From CAZQHK01 sp964593455 (GTDB lineage: Bacteria; Muiribacteriota; CAYSPT01): 44,178 bases of DNA. This document shows, piece after piece, positions 23,210 through 31,192 of this stretch (its first letter is position 1; every line of letters starts with the position of its first letter). The DNA lies in the NCBI GenBank assembly GCA_964593455.1, contig CAZQHK010000035.1:1-44178 (forward strand), read 5' to 3'. The notes under the pieces are model-generated. The model was not told the origin of the DNA, did not search any database, and saw nothing but the letters and a program-made list of their open reading frames with translations. A program made the translations under genes and the position numbers.

Positions 23210-24910
23210 ATGAACATACTGGGTATTTCGTGCTACTACCACGATTCGGCCGCCTGCCTGATACAGGACGGCCAGGTGGTCTCCGCCGCCCAGGAAGAGC
23301 GGTTCAACCTGGATAAAAACTCCCCGGTGTTCCCCATCAACGCCATCAACTACTGCCTCCAGGCCGGCGGGATTACCGTCTACGACGTGGACTACATCGC
23401 CTTCTACGAAAAACCGTTCCTGAAGTTTGCCCGGGTCATCGTCAACCATTTACGTTCCTGGCCGTTTTCGATCAAGAATTTTCTAGACACCGTCCCCCCC
23501 TGGCTGGAAGAACGGCTGATTTTCCCGCTCAAGGTCAAAAAGGAGCTCGGGTACGAGGGTGACGTGCTCTTTGTCAAGCATCACCTGTCTCACGCCGCCA
23601 GCACGTTCCTGGTTTCTCCCTTCGAAGAGGCGGCTATTCTGACGGTGGACGGCGTGGGCGAATGGGCCACCACCAGCTACGGTACCGGGCGCGGTACCGA
23701 GATAGAGCTCATAAAAGTGATCCACTACCCCGACTCCCTGGGCCTGGTATACGCCGCTCTGACCACCCATCTGGGATTTGCCGCACTCAGGGGTGAAGGC
23801 AAGGTTATGGGACTGGCCCCCTACGGCACCCCGAATTACCTGGACCGGTTTCACGAGATGGTAGAGGTGAAACCGGACGGTAGTTTTAAGCTCGACCAGA
23901 GCTACTTCGGCTTTAACCAGGGAGCCCGCATGTTCAGCCGCAAACTAGTCAAACTGTTCGGCAAGCCCCGGGAGCCGGAAACCGAACTGAACGAGCGGCA
24001 CTACGATATCGCCGCCAGCCTGCAAAAGTTTACCGAAGACGTCCTGGTTGCCATGGCCCGACACATTCACCAAGAAACAGGGCTGGAGAAACTATGCCTG
24101 GCCGGAGGCGTGTTTCTCAACTGCGTGGCCAACACCCAGATACTGGAACAAACACCGTTTAACGAGATCTTCATACAACCGGCCGCCGGTGATGCGGGCG
24201 GGGCCGTGGGCGCCGCGGCCTACGTCTACCACACTCTCCTTAAAAACCCGCGCTCATCTATCCTGACCGGCGCGTACCTGGGGCCCGAGTACACCGCCAG
24301 CCAGATCAAACGGGCCCTCCTCGCCCACCGACTGGAAGGAAAAAACATGCCTGAAGAAGAACTCCTGCCCTTTGTTGCCGCTCAGATAGCCGAAGGCAAG
24401 ATTGTCGGCTGGTTCCAGGGTCGGCTGGAGTTCGGACCGCGAGCCCTGGGCAACCGTTCGATTCTGGCCGATCCACGCAACCCCGACATGAAAGATACCC
24501 TCAACTACCGGGTGAAACACCGGGAACCTTTTAGACCTTATGCTCCCTCGGTGCTGGAAGAACGGGCTGAGGAGTTCTTCGAACTTCCGGGCTCCTCACC
24601 GTTTATGCTCCAGGCCCCCCGGGTCGTACCCGGTAAAGAGACCGTGGTTCCCGCCATCACCCATGTCGACAACACCGCCCGGGTGCAGACCGTCAACCGG
24701 GACGCCAATCCGCGCTACTGGAAACTGATCAAAGCCTTCGAAGAAAATACCGGCATACCCCTGGTGCTCAACACTTCATTCAACCTTCGTGGAGAACCTA
24801 TCGTCTGCTCACCCGAAGAAGCCATCAGCACCTTCGAACGCACCGAGATGGACCTGCTGGTGTTGGGCGACTTCGTAGTGGCAAAATCAGCCGGTCCTGA
24901 CCAGGTTTGA
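23210..24910 (+). CDS. carbamoyltransferase, NodU/CmcH/TobZ family
   Basis: The 566-residue product opens MNILGISCYYHDSAACLI and EERFN, as in the family. The metal-binding HHLSHAAS block is at 124-131, with LTVDGVGEW and GEGKVMGLAPYG in the ASKHA-like N-terminal domain. The C-terminal YrdC-like part includes GWFQGRLEFGPRALGNRSILADPR, FRPYAPSVL, and NTSFNLRGEPIVCSPEEA. The enzyme makes carbamoyl-adenylate from carbamoyl phosphate and ATP and transfers the carbamoyl group to a hydroxyl, usually on a sugar or natural product. It acts in the cytoplasm. It closes the cassette at 21693-24910, whose likely substrate is a surface or secreted glycan. Start at AGGAAATAAAACATG. Confidence 0.95.
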   Translation: MNILGISCYYHDSAACLIQDGQVVSAAQEERFNLDKNSPVFPINAINYCLQAGGITVYDVDYIAFYEKPFLKFARVIVNHLRSWPFSIKNFLDTVPPWLEERLIFPLKVKKELGYEGDVLFVKHHLSHAASTFLVSPFEEAAILTVDGVGEWATTSYGTGRGTEIELIKVIHYPDSLGLVYAALTTHLGFAALRGEGKVMGLAPYGTPNYLDRFHEMVEVKPDGSFKLDQSYFGFNQGARMFSRKLVKLFGKPREPETELNERHYDIAASLQKFTEDVLVAMARHIHQETGLEKLCLAGGVFLNCVANTQILEQTPFNEIFIQPAAGDAGGAVGAAAYVYHTLLKNPRSSILTGAYLGPEYTASQIKRALLAHRLEGKNMPEEELLPFVAAQIAEGKIVGWFQGRLEFGPRALGNRSILADPRNPDMKDTLNYRVKHREPFRPYAPSVLEERAEEFFELPGSSPFMLQAPRVVPGKETVVPAITHVDNTARVQTVNRDANPRYWKLIKAFEENTGIPLVLNTSFNLRGEPIVCSPEEAISTFERTEMDLLVLGDFVVAKSAGPDQV

Positions 24911-24942
24911 AACCATTTGCAAACTGTGTAGTGGAGGAAGAA

Positions 24943-24981
24943 ATGAAACGCCAATACAAAAGCGGCTCGAGATCAATGTAA
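24943..24981 (+). promoter_or_regulatory. 12-codon leader ORF upstream of the first propeller gene
   Basis: A short frame (MKRQYKSGSRSM, stop TAA) has the best ribosome binding site in this interval, GGAGGAAGAA directly before its ATG. It ends two bases before the ATG of the propeller gene at 24984, which has only a weak site of its own. It may drive that gene by translational coupling or act as a leader peptide. No terminator-antiterminator pair is visible. Confidence 0.4.
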
Positions 24982-24983
24982 GA

Positions 24984-26420
24984 ATGGATACCGCGAAAAA
25001 CATACATCTGGAGCTATTGAATTATCTTGTTACATTCTTCCTTTCGATTACCGGAGTTTTTTTGTTGGTCGCCTGGTTTGGAATCGCTCCGGAACAAAAA
25101 ATCGAAGTACGGGTTCCGTCTGTCACCAATGAGATGATTACCAGCCTAGCCGTCCAGAAAGTCAATATAAATGGCTCTTTCACCAGGTTTTCCGGCAAGG
25201 CGTCACAGCTCCAGGGGGATTGGGGAGGATTTCGAGGAAACTATTACAACAATGTCAGCCGCGAAAATGTCCCTCTGCTGGATACCCTGAACGAGTCAAA
25301 TCTGCCGGTATTATGGTCGGTCAAACTCGGGGAAGGATACGCCGGCGCGGCGGTGAAAAACGGTTGTGTCTACATCATGGATTACGATAAAGAAAAGAAA
25401 AGCGATATATTGCGATGTTTTTCCTTCGATGACGGCCGTGAAATTTGGCGGCGTGGTTACAGGATACCGATTAAGAGAAATCACGGGTATTCCAGAACAG
25501 TGCCGGCCGTATCAGATAAATATGTCGTGACCATCGGTCCCAAAGGCCAGGTAATGTGTATCGACTCGCTGAGCGGTGATTTCAAGTGGGGGATCGATTT
25601 ACCGGCTGAATATGGTTCGGAAATCCCCCTATGGTATACGGGCCAATGTCCACTCATTGATGGGACCGTCGCGGTTTTTGCCCCGGCCGGAAAAGCGCTT
25701 CTCATGGGAGTGGACCTGGCTACCGGAGACGTCTTATGGGAAACGCCTAATCCCGGGAAATATGAAATGTCTCATTCATCCGTTATCCCCATGACATTCG
25801 GCGGCAAGAGGATGTATGTCTATTGCGCTATAGGAGGAATGAGCGGTGTGTCCGCTGCCGGCGAGGACCGGGGAGAACTCCTCTGGCAGACAACGGAATG
25901 GACCCAGGCGGTTATCAGCCCGTCTCCGGTACAGATATCCGATAACAGGATCTTCGTGACAGCCGGTTACGGCGGCGGAAGCATGATGTTTAAAGTAGTA
26001 GAAGATAAGGAAGTCTTTTCCATACAAAAAATGTTCGCATTGGATAAAACAATAGTCGCCTGTGAGCAGCACACTCCCGTGTTTTATAAAGGACACCTGT
26101 TCAGCGTGCTGCCCAATGACGCCGGAGAGTTCAACCGCCAACTGGTTTGCGTGACACCCGACGGCAAGCGGGTCTGGAATAGCGGGAAGGAAAACCGTTT
26201 CGGCCTGGGTCCGTTCCTTATAGCCGACGACAAGATTTTCATCCTTGACGATGACGGCCTGCTTACCGTGGCCGAGGCCAATACCGCGTCATTTAGAAAA
26301 CTGGGCCAGGCCCGCGTGCTTCATGGCCGGGAATCATGGGCGCCGATTGCCGTGTCGCAGGGAAGGATGCTGGTGCGGGATTTTGAAGAGCTTGTATGTT
26401 TGGATGTAAGGAGGAAGTAG
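24984..26420 (+). CDS. membrane-anchored PQQ-type beta-propeller protein
   Basis: The 478-residue product has an N-terminal membrane segment (about residues 12-32, LVTFFLSITGVFLLVAWFG), so the rest is probably extracytoplasmic. After a linker, GDWGGFRGNYYNN and LPVLWSVKLGEGYAGAAVKNGCVYIMD open a propeller with recurrent ILRCFSFDDGREIW, VMCIDSLSGDFKWGIDL, LMGVDLATGDVLWE and LVCVTPDGKRVW blades. The Trp-docking pattern is that of PQQ-like repeats (BamB and quinoprotein families). No vicinal Cys pair or other quinoprotein active-site feature is visible, so cofactor binding is not assured. It resembles the minus-strand protein at 41176-42438 in its opening (WxxxRG/KGPGxN, LPVxW). It begins the redox block. 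Confidence 0.85.
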   Translation: MDTAKNIHLELLNYLVTFFLSITGVFLLVAWFGIAPEQKIEVRVPSVTNEMITSLAVQKVNINGSFTRFSGKASQLQGDWGGFRGNYYNNVSRENVPLLDTLNESNLPVLWSVKLGEGYAGAAVKNGCVYIMDYDKEKKSDILRCFSFDDGREIWRRGYRIPIKRNHGYSRTVPAVSDKYVVTIGPKGQVMCIDSLSGDFKWGIDLPAEYGSEIPLWYTGQCPLIDGTVAVFAPAGKALLMGVDLATGDVLWETPNPGKYEMSHSSVIPMTFGGKRMYVYCAIGGMSGVSAAGEDRGELLWQTTEWTQAVISPSPVQISDNRIFVTAGYGGGSMMFKVVEDKEVFSIQKMFALDKTIVACEQHTPVFYKGHLFSVLPNDAGEFNRQLVCVTPDGKRVWNSGKENRFGLGPFLIADDKIFILDDDGLLTVAEANTASFRKLGQARVLHGRESWAPIAVSQGRMLVRDFEELVCLDVRRK

Positions 26421-26424
26421 AGAT

Positions 26425-27384
26425 ATGATTTCGCGACGGGAATTTTTCAAACGGTGCACGGCGGGCGCTGCGGCTTTGTTGGCCTGGACATCGTGCGGGT
26501 GCGGCCAGAAGAACAAGACAGCAACGGTGGTGAAAGAAAATCCCTACGAATATAATATCGAGCAATTCAAAAAAGTGGACCCGGGTTTGATTCTGTATGA
26601 AGAAGTTCCCCCGATTACGGTCAAGACAAAACAGTTGAAAGGCCTTGCCATCAGCGATGATGACACTGTTTTCGTGATCGGAGACAGGCGTGTTTTTATC
26701 TATGATTCGCATGGTAACCTGGCCAACCGTTTCACGTTGAAAGAAGTGGCGTATTGTCTCGACACTATAGACGGTACAAACATTTTTATCGGTATGAAGG
26801 AACATGTGGAAGTGTTCGATGCCACCGGCACCAGGATAAGCACATGGAATTCTTTGGGTGAAACAGCCTCCGTAACGTCGCTGGCGGCACATAACAATCA
26901 TGTTGTGGTGGCTGATCACGGCAATAAACAGCTCTGGATCTTTACTGCAGAAGGAAAACTACAGGGATTCATCGATGAAGGATTCGTGGTTCCCAGTCCC
27001 TATTTTGCTGTTGATTTTGATAATGACGGAAACATATGGGTGGTTAATCCCGGCCGTTTGCGCCTTGAAAAATATACTCCCGCCGGAACACGGATATCAT
27101 CATGGGGAAAAGCTTCAATGGAATTGGACGGGTTCCCCGGATGCTGCAATCCTACCCACTTTGCCATCGGTCAGGGTGGAGAATTTATTACCGCGGAAAA
27201 AGGAATTGCCCGGTTAAAAATATATGATAACCAGGGAACATTACAAGGAGTGGTGGCCGGCCCGGATAAGTTCAAGGAAGGAACAACCGGTCTCGATCTT
27301 GATATTGATTCAAAAGGCCGGGTATTTGTTACCGACAGCGTTCAAAGAAAAGTAAGAATATTCGCCCCTAAAAAGGGGAGTTAA
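26425..27384 (+). CDS. Tat-exported NHL-repeat propeller with GCCNP motif
   Basis: The 319-residue product begins MISRREFFKRC with a hydrophobic stretch and a Cys-rich CGCGQ end, a twin-arginine signal; the Cys could also be lipid-modified, but the preceding residues (AWTSC) are not a standard lipobox. The rest contains NHL-type repeats: LKGLAISDDDTVFVIGDRRVFIYD, LAAHNNHVVVADHGNKQLWIF, FAVDFDNDGNIWVVNPGRLRLEKY, DLDIDSKGRVFVTDSVQRKVRIF, consistent with a six-bladed propeller. Around residue 240 is FPGCCNPTHFAI, with adjacent cysteines. Tat export implies folding, perhaps with a cofactor, in the cytoplasm before export. A strong AAGGAGG site lies upstream, 5 bases after the previous stop. Confidence 0.85.
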   Translation: MISRREFFKRCTAGAAALLAWTSCGCGQKNKTATVVKENPYEYNIEQFKKVDPGLILYEEVPPITVKTKQLKGLAISDDDTVFVIGDRRVFIYDSHGNLANRFTLKEVAYCLDTIDGTNIFIGMKEHVEVFDATGTRISTWNSLGETASVTSLAAHNNHVVVADHGNKQLWIFTAEGKLQGFIDEGFVVPSPYFAVDFDNDGNIWVVNPGRLRLEKYTPAGTRISSWGKASMELDGFPGCCNPTHFAIGQGGEFITAEKGIARLKIYDNQGTLQGVVAGPDKFKEGTTGLDLDIDSKGRVFVTDSVQRKVRIFAPKKGS

Positions 27385-27415
27385 GAGGCCATTTGGAAGT
27401 GTCAGGTAAAACGGA

Positions 27416-28015
27416 ATGAATGAACCAGATGATCAAATAATAAAAGGGGATCTGAAAAAAGAGTTGAGCCGGCGGGAACTTTTTATAGTAACCGTACGGA
27501 AAGGTTTGCTGTACGTGCTGGGGATATTTTCCTTCAGCCGTTTATACCGGCTCTTTGCCGGGAACCACGTGTGGCAGATCAACCCGGAAAAGTGCGTCAA
27601 ATGCGGCCGCTGCGCGACCTCGTGTGTACTCAATCCTTCAGCGGTAAAATGCGTGCACGAGTTTGATATCTGCGGTTACTGCAACCTGTGTTTCGGATAT
27701 TTTCAACCCGGCGCCGCAAAATTGACGGAAGACCCTCATAACCAGCTCTGTCCTACGAATGCCCTGAAGAGAAAATTCATCGAAGAACCGTTTTTTGAGT
27801 ACAGTATCGATGAACCGTCGTGTATCGGCTGCGCCAAGTGCGTCAAAGGATGCAATTTATTCGGAAATGGCTCCCTGTACCTCCAGGTCAGGCATGACCG
27901 GTGCAGCAACTGCAACGATTGTTCAATCGCACGGGTCTGTACCGGCAATGCCTTCGAGAGAGTCCCGGTAAAGAAAGCCTATTTAACCCGAATGATTCAC
28001 AAACCTTCGTCGTGA
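27416..28015 (+). CDS. twin-arginine-type polyferredoxin, about four [4Fe-4S] clusters
   Basis: The 199-residue product has LSRRELFIVTVRKGLLYVLGIFSF near its start: a twin-Arg followed by a moderately hydrophobic segment, so export or membrane association by Tat is likely. The rest holds 17 cysteines: CVKCGRCATSC, CGYCNLC with a later CP, CIGCAKCVKGC, and CSNCNDCSIARVC, enough for four [4Fe-4S] clusters, with one extra Cys. This is the pattern of electron-relay polyferredoxins in NapG-, HmcB- or NosR-associated systems. It lies between the NHL propeller and a NapH-like membrane protein, suggesting a NapG/NapH-like pair, with the soluble protein on the outer face. Confidence 0.88.
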   Translation: MNEPDDQIIKGDLKKELSRRELFIVTVRKGLLYVLGIFSFSRLYRLFAGNHVWQINPEKCVKCGRCATSCVLNPSAVKCVHEFDICGYCNLCFGYFQPGAAKLTEDPHNQLCPTNALKRKFIEEPFFEYSIDEPSCIGCAKCVKGCNLFGNGSLYLQVRHDRCSNCNDCSIARVCTGNAFERVPVKKAYLTRMIHKPSS

Positions 28016-28025
28016 GGTGAAGAAA

Positions 28026-29474
28026 ATGGCCGCAGCTACAAGGCGCTCGCAGAAAAAGAACCGGAGTCGTACCTGTAGGTACGTCGAGGATATTTTTCAA
28101 GAGCAACGAAGTATGTGTGGTCATTTTCGAGCCGCAGCAGAATGGTTTGTGAATCATTCGGGTTTACAAAGAATGCCTAACGGAAAAAATTGGATTGTAC
28201 CGGTTGTTTGTATCTGCCTGATAGGCGTTATGCTGCAACCGGTGTCAGGTGTAGAAAGGTTTCCGACACCAGACTTTAATACCGAATACCAGATACCCTC
28301 TCCTGTTCATCCCGGTGCCCGTTCAGACCTTTTACGGTATATCGATGTTCTGATGCTGCTCGCGGTTTTAGCCGCGGCCTCGTATCTCGCACTGAAAAAA
28401 CGTTCCCGCCAGGGATTGTATATGACGGCTGTTTTTTCCGTGCTCTACTTCGGTTTTATCAGGAAAGGCTGTGTCTGCTCTGTCGGGTCCGTGCAGAACG
28501 TGATTCTATCGTTTTTCTATTCTGACTACCTGCTCCCTCTAACTGCCCTTTTGTTTTTTGTCATACCGCTCGCGAGTGCCCTTTATTTCGGCCGGACGTT
28601 CTGTTCATCCGTATGCCCTCTCGGGGCTCTGCAAGAAATCGTCATATTCAAACCGGTGAAACTCCCTGCCCTCCTGAAACATATCCTGGGCCTGTTTCCG
28701 TACCTGTACCTGGGCCTGGCCGTGCTTTTTGCCGCCACGAACAGCGGATTCATTATCTGTAAGTACGATCCCTTTGTCGGATTTTTCAGATTGAGCGCTC
28801 CCTACTGGATTATGATTCCGGGCACGCTGCTCTTGATTACCGGGATCTTCGTGGCCCGGCCCTATTGCCGGTTTATCTGCCCGTACAGCGTTATACTGGG
28901 TTTCTTTTCTTTCTTTTCGAAGCGGCATCTTACCATCACACCTGATAAATGTATTCAATGCCGGTTATGTGAAAACTCCTGTCCGGTAGACGCCATCAAG
29001 GCGCCGACGCCGGAGAAATACAAGACCGGCAAAAACGCGCACAGCCGGACGGTTGCCCTCTCTCTGCTCTCGTTTCCCGTTTTGGTTCTCGGACTGGGAT
29101 GGGGCTCGTCCCAAACAGCCTCTATTTTGGCCGGCCGGAACAAAACCGTCAAACTTGCCCGCCAGATTTTTCAGGAAGAAAAAGGTATTACTTCCGGGAC
29201 GACCCTGGACAGCGATGCCTTCCGGGAAAGCGTGATGACTGTTCGGGATTTATACCGGCAGGCCGAGTCGATCCATAAAAAAATTACTACCGGGCTGTGG
29301 TGCCTGGGCATGTTCCTGGGTACGGTCATTTTTCTTAAAACCACCGGTCTTTTAATGAGACACGGCAGAAAAGATTTTAAGCCCGACAGGTTTCATTGTA
29401 TCAGCTGTGGAAGATGTATGGAGTACTGTCCGGTCAAGAAAGAAGTGCAAGTTAAGAAGGTAACGCAAGAATGA
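28026..29474 (+). CDS. NapH-like membrane polyferredoxin
   Basis: The 482-residue product has about eight membrane segments. Two CxxxCP motifs in the membrane domain (FCSSVCPLGALQE and CRFICPYSVILGFF) are the hallmark of NapH/NosR/RdxA-type quinol-interacting proteins; KGCVCSVGSVQN is a third Cys pair. A cytoplasmic-type [4Fe-4S] motif, CIQCRLCENSCPVDAI (about residue 315), follows, and a second, CISCGRCMEYCPVKKEV, sits at the very C-terminus. The family moves electrons between the membrane quinone pool and iron-sulfur proteins. The N-terminus carries about 50 basic residues before the first helix. The ATG at 28026 has GAGGTG upstream. It overlaps the next gene by ATGA. Confidence 0.88.
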   Translation: MAAATRRSQKKNRSRTCRYVEDIFQEQRSMCGHFRAAAEWFVNHSGLQRMPNGKNWIVPVVCICLIGVMLQPVSGVERFPTPDFNTEYQIPSPVHPGARSDLLRYIDVLMLLAVLAAASYLALKKRSRQGLYMTAVFSVLYFGFIRKGCVCSVGSVQNVILSFFYSDYLLPLTALLFFVIPLASALYFGRTFCSSVCPLGALQEIVIFKPVKLPALLKHILGLFPYLYLGLAVLFAATNSGFIICKYDPFVGFFRLSAPYWIMIPGTLLLITGIFVARPYCRFICPYSVILGFFSFFSKRHLTITPDKCIQCRLCENSCPVDAIKAPTPEKYKTGKNAHSRTVALSLLSFPVLVLGLGWGSSQTASILAGRNKTVKLARQIFQEEKGITSGTTLDSDAFRESVMTVRDLYRQAESIHKKITTGLWCLGMFLGTVIFLKTTGLLMRHGRKDFKPDRFHCISCGRCMEYCPVKKEVQVKKVTQE

Positions 29475-31192
29475 ATCTGTTGAAACTAAACGGGGAACAG
29501 AGATCAGACCTGGCCGGATATTACAAGATCGCCAGAAATGTTTCCGTTATCTCGGCCTGTTTTGTCCTGATTGTCAGTATTACTATTATCGTTAACTTCG
29601 TGCAACTGAAAATACATGACCCGATACGGTCACCTCACCTGGAAAAACTGATTGACAGGGTCCATAAAGATTACGGCGACGAACAACTGAAAGATACAGT
29701 CAGGGCTTATGACTTTATGATCCGTAAAGCCCATTTTACCAGCCTTTCGTTCATCCGTTTCGGTTCCTACCTGCTGCTGGGAGGGATGTGCTTGTTTCTG
29801 GTCGCCCTGAAAGCAATGTTCGAATTAAAGAGGAGCCTGCCGAAACCGGATAAATTCAGTAAAATTGAAGATACCCCCACCGGCACCGCCTTCGTCCGGT
29901 ACGGCATTATCTGTTTCACCACGTTATTGATCCTTGCTTCTTTCATTCTGCCGCGTGTTTTCCTGGACCCCTTACCGGGCTTTTTTGATACCGCGGACAC
30001 AAAAACACCAACGACTCCCGTAAAACCTTTCGCGTCTCCCATGGAGATGATGCGCAACTGGCCGTCATTCAGGGGATACCGGAGCCTGGGTATCGCCTAC
30101 GCGGCGGAACCAGTTGTTGATTGGAATGGAACGAACGGGAAAAACATACTCTGGAAAACGCCCATACCAAAACCGGGTCCGAACTCACCGGTAGTCTGGG
30201 ACGGACTGGTTTTTCTCGCCGGAGCGGACAGTCGGGCCAGGGAAATCTACTGCCTGGATATGAACACGGGAACCATTATCTGGACGGTAAATACAGGTAT
30301 GGGCTCTGAAATCTCTATTCCCGAAGTAGGCGAAGATACCAGCCTGGCAGCGCCTACCGTGGCCATCGACGGCAGATTCGTGGCCGCGATTTTCGCCACC
30401 GGCGAGCTCTTGATAGTCGATTTTGACGGGACTATTGTCGCCAACAGGAAATTGGAAACACCCGATAATACATACGGCCATGCTTCTTCTCTGGTGACCT
30501 ACCAGGGTATGCTTTTCGTACAGTATGATCATGCCGGAGGCGCGAAACTACTGGCGTTCAACATGGCGACCGGGGAAAAAGTATGGGAACAGGAGCGTGC
30601 TGTCGAAACCTCCTGGAGCTCTCCGGTCCTGGTTCCTGCAGGGCAGACAGACCAGCTTGTTCTGTCCGCTTACCCGCTCGTTATCGGATACGATCCACCG
30701 ACCGGCCAGGCGCTGTGGCAACTGGAAGAGGTGCTCGACGGAGAGATCGGTCCGTCCCCCGCGTTCAGCGATGGCCGGCTTTACCTGACGAACCTGTTCT
30801 CGGTTTTATCCTGCATCGATATCACCAGCCGGGAGGTCCTGTGGAAATACGAAGACAATCTCCCGGATGCCTCGAGCCCCGTGGCGACCAAAGATTACTT
30901 GATACTTCCTTCCAGTTACGAAAAAGTAAGCTTTTTTGACGCGAAAACCGGTGAGCTTTACTGGGAACACCGATTTGATACCGGGTTTTATTCGTCCCCG
31001 GTTGTTGCCGGCGGTAAAGTCTACCTGATAGACAAAAAGGGGGTAGCCCGGATATTTGCCCTGGATAAAACGTTTACCGCCATAGCTGATTCGCCCCTGG
31101 GAGAGCCCTGCACCGCCACGCCGGCGTTTGTCGGCGATAAAATCCTGGTCCGTGGCGAAAAGAATCTATACTGCATTGGTAAAACCGAATGA
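29471..31192 (+). CDS. three-helix membrane protein with C-terminal PQQ-type propeller
   Basis: The 573-residue product has three membrane segments (about 24-45, 95-118 and 142-165), then a propeller from about residue 195: WPSFRGYRSLGIA, NILWKTPIPKPGPNSPVVWDGLVFLAG, IYCLDMNTGTIIWTVNT, LLAFNMATGEKVWEQERAV, LSCIDITSREVLWKYEDNLPDASSP and VSFFDAKTGELYWEHRF. These are PQQ-like blades with the Ala/Gly-x-x-x-W docking pattern. An odd number of helices puts N-terminus and propeller on opposite sides of the membrane. It is coupled by overlapping codons both to the NapH-like gene before it and to the NuoEF fusion after it, so it may physically link the membrane polyferredoxin to outside chemistry. Confidence 0.85.
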   Translation: MNLLKLNGEQRSDLAGYYKIARNVSVISACFVLIVSITIIVNFVQLKIHDPIRSPHLEKLIDRVHKDYGDEQLKDTVRAYDFMIRKAHFTSLSFIRFGSYLLLGGMCLFLVALKAMFELKRSLPKPDKFSKIEDTPTGTAFVRYGIICFTTLLILASFILPRVFLDPLPGFFDTADTKTPTTPVKPFASPMEMMRNWPSFRGYRSLGIAYAAEPVVDWNGTNGKNILWKTPIPKPGPNSPVVWDGLVFLAGADSRAREIYCLDMNTGTIIWTVNTGMGSEISIPEVGEDTSLAAPTVAIDGRFVAAIFATGELLIVDFDGTIVANRKLETPDNTYGHASSLVTYQGMLFVQYDHAGGAKLLAFNMATGEKVWEQERAVETSWSSPVLVPAGQTDQLVLSAYPLVIGYDPPTGQALWQLEEVLDGEIGPSPAFSDGRLYLTNLFSVLSCIDITSREVLWKYEDNLPDASSPVATKDYLILPSSYEKVSFFDAKTGELYWEHRFDTGFYSSPVVAGGKVYLIDKKGVARIFALDKTFTAIADSPLGEPCTATPAFVGDKILVRGEKNLYCIGKTE

